Positions 27,057 through 35,368 of a DNA stretch of 64,000 nt are shown here, one piece after another. Every line of letters starts with the position of its first letter. The stretch's first letter is position 1. Source of the DNA: WTGA01 sp965231865 (GTDB lineage Bacteria; Pseudomonadota; Gammaproteobacteria; Arenicellales; Poriferihabitantaceae); the NCBI GenBank assembly GCA_965231865.1, contig CBDDOJ010000002.1, forward strand, positions 372,001 to 436,000. Reading direction: 5' to 3'. The notes under the pieces are model-generated. The model did no database searches. It was given only the letters and a program-made list of their open reading frames with translations, and had not been told where the DNA came from. The translations under genes were made by a program, and so were the position numbers.

Positions 27057-28727
27057 GTGATGATGGACGGCGATTCAGTTTCTCTCCCGGTTATCCCGGA
27101 CAATGGGTTCCCTTTGGATGGGGCCGATGTGTGTCCGACGTGTGGCAAGGATCAGGCTGACCCGCAAGATTCCAGGTTTCGGGACCTTCTGTTTGAGCGG
27201 GACGAGGAGATTCGGGAACTGAAGGCCCAGGTTGCGGAGTTGGAAGACACGATCAAGGGGCTGCAGAAGCGGCCGCAGCGACCGAAGATCAAGCCGAGCG
27301 GGCTGGCCAGGGCCGGGGAGGAAGGAGAGGGCCAGGGTGGCGAGAAAAAGAAGAAGCGTGGGCGCGGTCCCCGCCAACCGGGTCCGCGGTTGGCAAAGCG
27401 GGTGGTGGAGGTGCCGTTGGCCGAGGTGCCCGAGGGGGCAAGACGGGACGGGGTGGAGGAGCGGGTGGTCCGCCATGTGGTGATGAGGGCCGAGGAAGTG
27501 ATTTACCGTCTGGAGGTGTGGCGGAGTCCGGACGGTTGCCGGCATGTAGCCCCGATGCCCGCCGGGGTTGTCGAAGGCAAGGAGCAATATGGACTCGAGA
27601 TCAAGGCCCTGGTGATCGCCCTGTACCATCAATGCCAGTCCACGATCGGACGCATTGTGAGGTTTCTGAATGACCTGGGTCTTGGGATTTCATCGCGTCA
27701 GGTTCGACGTTATCTGAATGAAGCCACCAAGGGGGTCGTTGAGGAGGCCGGGGAAGTCTTGAGGGCAGGACTGCGCCATGCACCATGGATAAATGTCGAT
27801 GACACCGGGGCCCGGCATCAGGCACAAAACGGATTCTGTACCGCAATTGGCAACGACAGGTTTACCCATTTCCGTTCGACGGACTCCAAGGGTCGTCTCA
27901 ACTTCCTGCGTCATCTGTGTGCCGGAGAAGACATCTATACGGTGAATGCCGAAGCGGTGGAGTATCTGCACCGGAGGAAACTTCCGAAAGTGACCATCAC
28001 CTTGATTGAGGAGGCCGGGTTCCAAACCTTTCTTGATGAAGCATCGTGGCGGCAGCATCTGGAGGTCCTGGGGCTGAAGGATACGGAGGGAAACATGAGT
28101 CCCGTCAAAGTGGCCACGGAAGGTGCCCTGTGGGGGGCGCTGTGTGACCGCACCGGGTTGAACAAGACCGTGATCCTCAGTGACGATGCCGGGCAATTCA
28201 ATGTGGGACTCCATGCCCTTTGCTGGTTTCACTGTGAACGGCTGATCCGCAAATACTGGGTTGCGGATGATTTTCGCAGGATGCGAGTGGAAAAGGTGCT
28301 CGACGAAGTCTGGGACTACTATCGTTCCCTGTTGGACTACCGGGAAGTCTCCAACGAAGAACTGCGTGCGATCCTGGAGGCTGGCTTCGACCGGATCTTC
28401 GGCCAGCGCACGGGTTATACCCTGCTGGATCTTCAATTGGCCCGGCTCAAGGAGAACCGGACTGAGTTGCTCCGGGTGCTGGAGTATCCGTTCACGCCGC
28501 TCCATACGAACCTGATTGAGAACGATATAAGATGCCATGCGACCCGACGGAAGATCTCGTTCGGGACCCGCAGCGAAGCGGGGCGTACGTCCCGGGATGG
28601 CTGTCTCAGCGCACAGAAGACCTGCCAGAAGTGGGGGACCTCGTTTTGGGACTACCTGAACCACCGGTTCGGGGTCGCGGGCGCCCCGAAGGTGCCCCGT
28701 CTGGAAACCTTGATTGATCCGCCCTGA
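27057..28727 (+). CDS. IS66-like transposase
   Basis: 556 residues. Starts with a CPTCGKDQADP zinc-knuckle-like segment and a coiled coil (FERDEEIRELKAQVAELEDTI, residues about 50-70), then a basic Lys/Arg-rich linker, then an IS66-type catalytic core. The acidic triad is visible as VDDTG near 246, LSDDAGQF near 373 and LIEND near 486. The frame is uninterrupted, so the enzyme may be active. It is a single large ORF; the TnpA/TnpB accessory ORFs of classical IS66 are absent. The downstream DUF4338 gene follows within 41 bases. Confidence 0.88.
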   Translation: MMMDGDSVSLPVIPDNGFPLDGADVCPTCGKDQADPQDSRFRDLLFERDEEIRELKAQVAELEDTIKGLQKRPQRPKIKPSGLARAGEEGEGQGGEKKKKRGRGPRQPGPRLAKRVVEVPLAEVPEGARRDGVEERVVRHVVMRAEEVIYRLEVWRSPDGCRHVAPMPAGVVEGKEQYGLEIKALVIALYHQCQSTIGRIVRFLNDLGLGISSRQVRRYLNEATKGVVEEAGEVLRAGLRHAPWINVDDTGARHQAQNGFCTAIGNDRFTHFRSTDSKGRLNFLRHLCAGEDIYTVNAEAVEYLHRRKLPKVTITLIEEAGFQTFLDEASWRQHLEVLGLKDTEGNMSPVKVATEGALWGALCDRTGLNKTVILSDDAGQFNVGLHALCWFHCERLIRKYWVADDFRRMRVEKVLDEVWDYYRSLLDYREVSNEELRAILEAGFDRIFGQRTGYTLLDLQLARLKENRTELLRVLEYPFTPLHTNLIENDIRCHATRRKISFGTRSEAGRTSRDGCLSAQKTCQKWGTSFWDYLNHRFGVAGAPKVPRLETLIDPP

Positions 28728-28767
28728 CGACTCAAAAGCAACCGCTGCCGCGACTCGATCTGCTACC

Positions 28768-29514
28768 ATGGAACCGATGGCTAAAAGCGAATCCCATGCG
28801 GTCGAATGTCGCTATTATGGCCGGGACTTCACGGTGACAGAAATGGCACTGTTGCGCACCCTGATTGCGTCTCCCGAGAACTACCATCGCACCGCGTTGT
28901 CCCGGGAATTCTGTCGCCGCGTCGGGTGGTACACACCCGATGGCGGCCTCAAGGAAATGATGGCCCGGTGTGCCATGCTGGCGATGCACCGATACGGGAT
29001 TATTACCCTGCCGCCGCGCCGAAGAGCCCCGCCGAAACGCAAACCCATCGTCTTCACCTCCGCCACTGAACCACCTTCCTCCCCGGTACCGACCACTCTG
29101 GGCGAAGTGCAGCCGCTGAGCGTTCGCATCGTGGTCAGCGGGACCCCACAGGGCAAGTGCTGGAACGAATTCATTGCCCGCTACCATTATCTCGGCTACA
29201 AGACCCTGGTCGGGGCGCAGATGCGCTATGCGGTGGAGGACCGACACGGCAACCCCATCGCCCTGCTGGGCTTCTCCACCGCCGCCTGGCGCCTGGCTCC
29301 CCGGGACCGCTTCATCGGCTGGACCTCCGAGCAGCGGGAGAAAAACCTGCCCCGGGTCATCGACAATCCGAGATTCCTTATTCTCCCCTGGATCCGCGTT
29401 CCCAACCTCGGTTCCCATCTGCTGGCGATTATCAAACGACGCCTCCCTGAGGACTGGACCACCCGCTATGGGGTCACCCCGTTGCTGATCGAAACCTTCG
29501 TTACGCCAGGATAA
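28768..29514 (+). CDS. DUF4338 (DruA-like) protein, C-terminally truncated
   Basis: 248 residues from ATG 28768; a TTG at 28714 overlapping the transposase is less likely. N-terminal HTH-like part (HRTALSREFCRRVGW), then the DUF4338 core: ARYHYLGYKTLVGAQMRY, GFSTAAWRLAPRDRFIGW, NPRFLILPWIRVPNLGSH. Full-length members continue past ETFV with a GTCYRAANW-type block; here the frame stops at ETFVTPG, so roughly 60-70 residues are missing. The same domain names the DruA protein of Druantia defence, but many copies, like this one, travel with transposases. Confidence 0.8.
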   Translation: MEPMAKSESHAVECRYYGRDFTVTEMALLRTLIASPENYHRTALSREFCRRVGWYTPDGGLKEMMARCAMLAMHRYGIITLPPRRRAPPKRKPIVFTSATEPPSSPVPTTLGEVQPLSVRIVVSGTPQGKCWNEFIARYHYLGYKTLVGAQMRYAVEDRHGNPIALLGFSTAAWRLAPRDRFIGWTSEQREKNLPRVIDNPRFLILPWIRVPNLGSHLLAIIKRRLPEDWTTRYGVTPLLIETFVTPG

Positions 29515-29880
29515 GTTCTGAAGAGGAGGAAGTTATGACATAACCGAAACCTATTATTGCAGTCCAGCAGATTCGACCCCTGCCCGGTAAAGGTGTAGCC
29601 CACCAGCCGGGAGCGAGTGTTGCATGGCGTACCGAAATGCCAAGCTTGGGATTTCGGTACACCCTGAATCTGCCCTCATCCTTTGGGGGATAAGGGTTTC
29701 TCTCGATTTGGATCGGTGAAGTTTTGGGCAAAGAGGGACCATAGGGCCCGGGTCTGAATTTCCACAACCTCATGGAACACCTGGCCCGGACCCAGCACGA
29801 TATCCAGACAGGGTCGGCCAGCCGTTGACCGGCCGCTGTCTCGGGGCTCATCCCCTGGGCAGGGATGAAAAGCCCTCCGG
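29515..29880. other. Debris between the DUF4338 gene and pyrD
   Basis: A 365-base stretch with no credible gene. It contains copy 2 of a dispersed repeat and a plus-strand frame ending LGFRYTLNLPSSFGG-stop just before 29696, whose end lines up with the remnant frame at 21557. A T-loop-like sequence near 29567 does not belong to a foldable tRNA. Confidence 0.5.
29656..29724. repeat. Dispersed ~69-bp repeat, copy 2
   Basis: Partner of 21501-21569: GGTACACCCTGAATC, CCTTTGGGGGATAAGGG, TCTCTCGATTTGGATC and GTGAAGTTTT. Same orientation. Differences are scattered, so the two copies are old. Confidence 0.7.
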
Positions 29881-30921
29881 TCAGGGGTTTTTCCCAAAAG
29901 ACAGTTCCCGGCAGATTTCCTGGATCAACCCCGGCCCGTGGTAGACAAACCCGGTATACAGCTGAACCAGTTTTGCCCCTGCGTCGAACTTTTCCATGGC
30001 ATCCGCTGCAGTGTTGATCCCGCCGATTCCAATAATCGGTATTTCATCCTGCAGGTTTCGGTACAGGGCGGCGACCACGGCGGTTGATTTTTCGCGCAGC
30101 GGTGGTCCGCTCAGCCCGCCGGGTTCTCCGGAAAGAAAATGCGACTCGATCTGGTTTCTGGAAACAGTCGTATTGGTCGCGGCCACTCCATCCATCTGGT
30201 GCTGGCGCAAGAGGCTGGCGATGGCATCCACTTCGCCGGTGCCGACATCCGGCGCAATTTTCAGGACGAGAGGGACACGGGTTCCATGGAAGTCCGCAAG
30301 TTCCCGGCGCTGGTGGTTCAGTCTGGAAAGCAGCAGGTTCAGCGCCTCGTCCTGGTGCAGCCCGCGCAGCCCCGGGGTATTGGGAGAAGAAATATTGATG
30401 GCAATGTAATCCGCGTACGGATAGACCGCCTCCAGGCAGGTGAGATAGTCGCCCACCGCACCGGACAGGGGGGTTGCTGCATTCTTGCCGATATTGATCC
30501 CCTTGAGCAGGTGGGGGGCCGTTCCCTTACAGTGTTTCAAAAACATTTCCAGGCCAACACTGTTGAAACCCATGCGGTTGATAATGGCCTCATGTTCGGG
30601 GATTCGAAACATCCTGGGCCGGGGATTGCCCGGCTGGGGCCGGGGGGTGACCGTACCCAGCTCAACCCAGCCAAACCCCATGGCCCCCAGCGCATTGGCG
30701 GCCCTTGCGTGCTTGTCCAGGCCGGCGGCCAGGCCGACCGGATTGGGGAACGGGATGCCCATCACTTCCACCGGGCAGGATGGCGGTTTCCCTCCCCCAA
30801 GAAGACCGCAAAGCGAAGACATGGATTTTGAACGGGAAGCCAGCGCCAGCGTCGTCATGACCAGGTCGTGACCTTGTTCGGCTTCGAGGAGAAACAACAG
30901 GCGCCTGAGCGCGGAATACAT
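29881..30921 (-). CDS. pyrD: Dihydroorotate dehydrogenase, class 2 (quinone-dependent)
   Basis: 346 residues from ATG 30921, which overlaps the stop of the upstream pseudouridine synthase gene (TGATG). The frame is open to 31038, but that part is inside the neighbour. FMN-binding and catalytic blocks: NPVGLAAGLDKHA, NRMGFNSVG, NISSPNTPGLRGLH with the catalytic serine, and IPIIGIGGI near the C-terminus. Membrane-associated enzyme of pyrimidine synthesis that passes electrons to quinone. Confidence 0.95.
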   Translation of the reverse strand: MYSALRRLLFLLEAEQGHDLVMTTLALASRSKSMSSLCGLLGGGKPPSCPVEVMGIPFPNPVGLAAGLDKHARAANALGAMGFGWVELGTVTPRPQPGNPRPRMFRIPEHEAIINRMGFNSVGLEMFLKHCKGTAPHLLKGINIGKNAATPLSGAVGDYLTCLEAVYPYADYIAINISSPNTPGLRGLHQDEALNLLLSRLNHQRRELADFHGTRVPLVLKIAPDVGTGEVDAIASLLRQHQMDGVAATNTTVSRNQIESHFLSGEPGGLSGPPLREKSTAVVAALYRNLQDEIPIIGIGGINTAADAMEKFDAGAKLVQLYTGFVYHGPGLIQEICRELSFGKNP

Positions 30922-31640
30922 CAAAAGCGTTCGTCCCGGCGGAGCAGGCGCCATTGTCCCTGTTTTAAATTCCCCAGCCGGACCCTGCCGATACGAATCC
31001 GTTTCAAACCGGTGACCTGCAGGTCCACGAGTTGACACATCCGGCGGATTTGCCGCTTGCGGCCTTCTGTCAGGACAAAGCGCAGCAGATTGTCTTTCAG
31101 CACCACGATATCCGCCGGTTTCAATTCCTTTTGGTCCAGGCTGAGACCGTGGCGAAGCAGGCCCAGCGTGTTTTTTCCGATTTTTCCGTTAAATCGAACC
31201 AGGTATTCCTTCTCCATGCGATGGTCGGAACCCACCAGTTGCCGGGCGATTCGTCCATCCTGGGTAAAGACGATGAGCCCCGTCGAATCGATATCCAGGC
31301 GACCTGCCGGGGCGAGCCCCGCCCTGTTGGGCACCGCATCCTGTCTGTTTTGACGGTTGCCGCTTTTCACCAGCATGACCGCAGACGGGTAGCCTTTTTC
31401 CGGCAGGCCGGAGACATAGCCGGGTGGCTTGTTGATCACCACCGTCGCCAGGGCGGCCTGAAGGTGGGCCACTTCCGGGCTCAGGGTAATTTTCTGGTGT
31501 GGCAGGACCCGGGTCCCCAACACGGAGACAACCGCTCCATCCACCCTGACTCCTCCCATTTCGATATAGCGGTCGGCTTCCCGGCGCGAGCACAGGCCCC
31601 GTGCGGCCATCAGTTTTGAGAGTCGAATTGCGGCGGGCAA
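30921..31640 (-). CDS. Ribosomal large/small-subunit pseudouridine synthase (RsuA/RluF type)
   Basis: 239 residues: an S4 RNA-binding domain (IRLSKLMAARGLCSRREADRYI, shown in part) and the RsuA-type catalytic domain with RLDIDSTGLIVFTQDG, in which the second Asp is catalytic. EGRKRQIRRMC follows. It isomerises a uridine in rRNA; RluF-like 23S targets are most similar, but the exact position cannot be assigned. Translationally coupled to pyrD downstream; purB lies 8 bases upstream. Confidence 0.9.
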   Translation of the reverse strand: MPAAIRLSKLMAARGLCSRREADRYIEMGGVRVDGAVVSVLGTRVLPHQKITLSPEVAHLQAALATVVINKPPGYVSGLPEKGYPSAVMLVKSGNRQNRQDAVPNRAGLAPAGRLDIDSTGLIVFTQDGRIARQLVGSDHRMEKEYLVRFNGKIGKNTLGLLRHGLSLDQKELKPADIVVLKDNLLRFVLTEGRKRQIRRMCQLVDLQVTGLKRIRIGRVRLGNLKQGQWRLLRRDERF

Positions 31641-31648
31641 GGGAAATC

Positions 31649-33043
31649 TTATTCGTCCAGTGCGGCTTTAGCCGCATTGCCGATATAGTTTGCGGGGGTC
31701 ATTTCCATCAAACGCGTCTTCACGGATGCCGGAATATCGAGGTCCTGGATAAACCTGTGCAGTGATTCCCGGTTGATCTCCCGGTTCCCCCGGGTCAATC
31801 CCTTCAATTGCTCATAGGGTTCCGGGACCCCGTAGCGGCGCATCACGGTCTGAATGGGTTCTGCGAGGACCGCCCAGTTCCGGTCCAGGTCCGCCTCCAG
31901 CACCTGGCAATCGAGGTCCAGCTTTCCCAGACCCTTCAAGGTGGATTCCATGGCAATCAGGCTGTACCCGATCGCGACCCCCATGTTCCGCAGCACGGTG
32001 GAGTCCGTCAGGTCCCGTTGCCAGCGGCTTACGGGCAATTTGGCTGCGAGATGTCCCAGGATGGCGTTCGCCAGGCCGAGATTTCCTTCGGAGTTTTCAA
32101 AATCGATGGGATTGACTTTATGGGGCATGGTGCTGGATCCCACTTCACCCGGAACGACCTTCTGTTTGAAGTATCCCAGTGCAATATACCCCCAGATATC
32201 GCAGTCAAGGTCCAGCAAAACGGTATTGAAGCGGATAAGCCCGTGGCAAAATTCCGCGATGTAGTCATGCGGCTCGATCTGTGTGGTAAAGGGCTGATAG
32301 GCCAGTCCCAGATTCGTCACAAATTCACTCCCCTGGGCGGGCCAGTCGATCCCGGGATATGCGGCGTAGTGGGCATTGAAATTTCCCACGGCACCGTTCA
32401 ACTTCCCGTATATCTGCACCCCGGCAAGCTGGGCGGTGGCCTTTCTGAGCCGGTGAACCACATTCGCCAACTCCTTGCCCATGGTGGTCGGGCTGGCGGG
32501 CTGGCCATGGGTTCGGGCCAGCATGGCATTGCAGGCATATTTTCGTGCCAGGCTGTCCAGGCTGTTCACCAGTCTGCCGGCAGCCGGCAACAGCACCTCC
32601 TGCCGGCCGGCCTTCAGCAACAGCCCGTGGGCAAGGTTGTTGATATCTTCGGACGTACAGGCAAAGTGCACAAACTCGCGAACCGGCTCCAGCCGGGAAT
32701 GGCCGGCCAGGGATTCCTTGATGTAATACTCAATGGCTTTTACATCATGGTTCGTGGCGCGTTCGATTTCCTTGACACGTTCTGCGGCCGCCTGGTCAAA
32801 GTTTTCGACCAGGGATCTCAGGAAACGGACATCCTGATCGGCCAACCCCGGGATTTCCGCGACATCCGGGTTGTTCGAGAGATGAATCAACCACTCGATT
32901 TCAACGTTTATCCGTGCCCGGATTAATCCGTATTCACTGAAATGCGCTCTCAAAACAGCGGTTTTGCTGTGGTATCTCCCGTCCAGGGGAGACAGGGCAG
33001 TCAGTGCGCTGAGTGGGATTGTCCGGGTAGCCACAAAATTCAA
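31649..33043 (-). CDS. purB: Adenylosuccinate lyase
   Basis: 464 residues. Fumarase/aspartase superfamily, E. coli-type PurB: the signature loop SSTMPHKVNPIDFEN, preceded by TSEDINNLAHG and ARTHGQPASPTTMGKE. Catalyses two steps of purine synthesis (SAICAR cleavage and adenylosuccinate to AMP). Part of the nudJ-mnmA-purB cluster; hflD, usually between mnmA and purB, is absent here. Confidence 0.96.
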   Translation of the reverse strand: MNFVATRTIPLSALTALSPLDGRYHSKTAVLRAHFSEYGLIRARINVEIEWLIHLSNNPDVAEIPGLADQDVRFLRSLVENFDQAAAERVKEIERATNHDVKAIEYYIKESLAGHSRLEPVREFVHFACTSEDINNLAHGLLLKAGRQEVLLPAAGRLVNSLDSLARKYACNAMLARTHGQPASPTTMGKELANVVHRLRKATAQLAGVQIYGKLNGAVGNFNAHYAAYPGIDWPAQGSEFVTNLGLAYQPFTTQIEPHDYIAEFCHGLIRFNTVLLDLDCDIWGYIALGYFKQKVVPGEVGSSTMPHKVNPIDFENSEGNLGLANAILGHLAAKLPVSRWQRDLTDSTVLRNMGVAIGYSLIAMESTLKGLGKLDLDCQVLEADLDRNWAVLAEPIQTVMRRYGVPEPYEQLKGLTRGNREINRESLHRFIQDLDIPASVKTRLMEMTPANYIGNAAKAALDE

Positions 33044-33120
33044 TACACGTTGGGAAACTCCCGGATTTTAACATATGCGAAGGCCCCTGCCGTTTTGGGA
33101 AAGCGGCATTGTTCCCGGGT

Positions 33121-34194
33121 TCAAGTGTCGAGCGCAGCCTGGATAACGCCGCCTCCGATGCAGATATCGCCGTCGTAGAAAACAATGGACTGGCCGGGCG
33201 TTACCGCCCATTGAGGGCGCTCGAATTCAATTTTTGTATACGTGGGGCCGATCAGGGTGATGGTGCAATCCTGTTCGTCATGGCGATACCGTGTTTTCGC
33301 CCTGTAGTGACCCGGGAGGGAAGGGGGAATCCCTGTGATCCAGTGAAGCTGCTCAGCGAGCACAATCCGTTTCAGCAGCGCCGGATGATCATGTCCCTGG
33401 ACCACATAAAGGATATTGTTCCGGACGTCCTTGTGCGCAACATACCAGGCGTCGCCTTCCCCGCCGATGCCCAGGCCCTGGCGTTGTCCGATGGTGAAGT
33501 AATAAACGCCCGGGTGCTCGCCAATGACCTGGCCGCCGAGTGTTTTGATCTGGCCTTTCCGGGGAGGCAGGTACCGGCCCAGGAAATCCCGGAAACGCTG
33601 TTCTCCGATAAAACAGATTCCGGTACTGTCTTTCTTGTCATGGGTCGGAAGGGCCAGCCTGCGGGCTTCTTCCCGGACCTGTTTTTTGTGTATTTCTCCA
33701 ATTGGAAACCGGGCCCGGCGGAGCGCTTCCTGATCCAGGGTATGCAGGAAATAGCTCTGGTCCTTGCTGTGGTCCTTCCCTTTTTTTAACAGGCAGTGGC
33801 GGCTTTGCCGGCCAGTCCGAGCATAGTGGCCGGTGGCGATGCAGTCCGCGCCGAGATGGATGGCCCAGTTCAGGAATTCCTTGAATTTGATTTCCCGGTT
33901 GCAGACCACATCCGGATTGGGGGTGCGCCCGCTTCGGTATTCTTCCAGAAACTGCTGAAAAACCCGGGTCCAGTACTCATGGGAAAAATTGATGGTTTTA
34001 AGTTCTATTCCCAGCAGTGCGCAGACCTGCTGTGCATCTTCGAGGTCCCGGGCCGCAGCGCAATACGCTTCATCATCGTCCTCTTCCCAGTTTTTCATGA
34101 ACAGCCCCGTGACCCGGTGGCCCTGTTCGATCAATTTTGCAGCGGCAACCGACGAGTCCACACCGCCTGACATTCCGATAATGATGTTCTCCAC
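33121..34194 (-). CDS. mnmA: tRNA 2-thiouridylase MnmA
   Basis: 357 residues from a GTG at 34194 (VENIIIGMSGG), preceded by AAAAGGGG; the longer ORF to 34290 has no good start. PP-loop ATPase motif SGGVDSS near the N-terminus, FMKNWEEDD, the catalytic cysteine regions VVCNREIKF and GICFIGEQRF, and the C-terminal beta-barrel ending GQSIVFYDGDICIGGGVI. Thiolates U34 of tRNA-Lys/Glu/Gln in the cytoplasm. Confidence 0.95.
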   Translation of the reverse strand: MENIIIGMSGGVDSSVAAAKLIEQGHRVTGLFMKNWEEDDDEAYCAAARDLEDAQQVCALLGIELKTINFSHEYWTRVFQQFLEEYRSGRTPNPDVVCNREIKFKEFLNWAIHLGADCIATGHYARTGRQSRHCLLKKGKDHSKDQSYFLHTLDQEALRRARFPIGEIHKKQVREEARRLALPTHDKKDSTGICFIGEQRFRDFLGRYLPPRKGQIKTLGGQVIGEHPGVYYFTIGQRQGLGIGGEGDAWYVAHKDVRNNILYVVQGHDHPALLKRIVLAEQLHWITGIPPSLPGHYRAKTRYRHDEQDCTITLIGPTYTKIEFERPQWAVTPGQSIVFYDGDICIGGGVIQAALDT

Positions 34195-34255
34195 GGGGGA
34201 CCCCTTTTCGATGATCAGTCGGTGCGGAAAAACCGGCCCGGGTGAGCCCTGCGCT

Positions 34256-34891
34256 TCAGTACCGTTTCTCCCTGGACGAATTGTCCACAACGGCGGTCAA
34301 CGGGGAGATATTTTCCCAGTCTGCACTGTCCTGGATGATGGGCAGGAATCCGTTTGGCTGAAACCATGAATCCACCACATATCGCTTTCCGGTCCCCAGC
34401 TCACGTATTTGCCCCGCCCAGTGCTGGTCCAGCACAGCGCTGCGGTAGGCCTGCTCGATGACGGTGTGATGGGTGAGTTGACCCTCCAGTTCCAGCAGTC
34501 GAAGGTACGTGGTCGTGTTGACGGCTTCATCAATGCAATCCTGCTGGCCGGGAAACAGGCCCGTTGCATCCTGCTGGCTGACCGGTAAATCAAACGCGAT
34601 ATCCTTATGGGTGGGGGTGTGCCGCCCAATGATGACTTCCATCCAGCCAATGGCCTGCTTGATTTGCCGGCGTTCTTCTTCGGGGCTGGCGGCAGCCGGA
34701 TGGAACCACCCGGAGATCTGTTGCCATTCGTCTGCGGACAGGCTCACCGTGGAACGGTGCTTGCACCCGAAGTCGTAACACACGGGGATGGCATCCAGGG
34801 TGATAAAGGAAGGTGCCTCCACGCCTTGGGACCGGCCCGCAAGGAGCGGTGGGCAGAGGAGCAGGCAGATCAACAGTACAGTCAGTTTCAT
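34256..34891 (-). CDS. Exported protein of unknown function in the nudJ-mnmA operon
   Basis: 211 residues with a signal peptide (MKLTVLLICLLLCPPLLAG). The mature part has IPVCYDFGCKHRSTVSL (two Cys six apart), QDCIDEAVNTTTYLRLLELEGQL and YVVDSWFQPNGFLPII. It resembles conserved periplasmic proteins of unknown function in sulfur-oxidising and related gammaproteobacteria, where YVVDSWF-type blocks recur; I cannot assign a role. Sits between nudJ (3 bases upstream) and mnmA (61 bases downstream). Confidence 0.8.
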   Translation of the reverse strand: MKLTVLLICLLLCPPLLAGRSQGVEAPSFITLDAIPVCYDFGCKHRSTVSLSADEWQQISGWFHPAAASPEEERRQIKQAIGWMEVIIGRHTPTHKDIAFDLPVSQQDATGLFPGQQDCIDEAVNTTTYLRLLELEGQLTHHTVIEQAYRSAVLDQHWAGQIRELGTGKRYVVDSWFQPNGFLPIIQDSADWENISPLTAVVDNSSREKRY

Positions 34892-34894
34892 GGT

Positions 34895-35368
34895 CTATTT
34901 CAATCGTTGTACGCAGTGTAAAGGGAGTCGGTTTCCATTTTCAAAGTCGGAAATACATTTCAAAACAACCGGACTGCGCAATTGGTCCGGCCGGTTTTCC
35001 AGGGCCGCCCTGTCCAGCCATAACACATCCTCGATGATCGGATCCAGGGGGCGGTTTTCACATTTCGATGTCAGTTCTCCGGCATACGTGAAGCGGAGAT
35101 AGGTTTCATGGTTGGCGGCAACGAACTGGTAGATACCGCACAGAAACTTCGGTACAAAATTCCAGCCGGTTTCCTCCAGGGTTTCACGCACCACGGCCTG
35201 GAGCAGGGTTTCGTCTTTTTCGAGATGGCCGGCGGGCTGGTTGATGACACTTTTCCCGTTATAGGTTTCCTGTACCAGCAAATACCTGCCATCCCGGGTG
35301 GCCAGGGATGCGACGGTGACATGGGGGTGCCATTGATCTCCGGTCCAGGAGGACTCAATTGTGTTCAC
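34895..35368 (-). CDS. nudJ: Nudix hydrolase NudJ
   Basis: 157 residues starting at GTG 35368, inside the end of the LysR gene (14-base overlap). Nudix box spans residues 47-69: G-H-L-E-K-D-E…R-E-T-L-E-E-T-G-W. In E. coli NudJ hydrolyses thiamine pyrophosphate precursors and nucleoside di/triphosphates and lies directly upstream of mnmA, as nearly here. Confidence 0.9.
   Translation of the reverse strand: MNTIESSWTGDQWHPHVTVASLATRDGRYLLVQETYNGKSVINQPAGHLEKDETLLQAVVRETLEETGWNFVPKFLCGIYQFVAANHETYLRFTYAGELTSKCENRPLDPIIEDVLWLDRAALENRPDQLRSPVVLKCISDFENGNRLPLHCVQRLK

Larger units (their letters stand above)
27024..29536. mobile_element. Putative extent of the IS66-like element
   Basis: ATAACTT at 27024-27030 is mirrored by AAGTTAT at 29530-29536, with partly matching flanks, and would enclose both the transposase and the DUF4338 gene. 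The match is short, so these limits are only a working guess. Confidence 0.25.

Noticed and set aside
29560..29590. GCAGATTCGACCCCTGC as a tRNA T-arm
   Set aside because: The stem is only 4 bp in the right register and no other tRNA arms are present.
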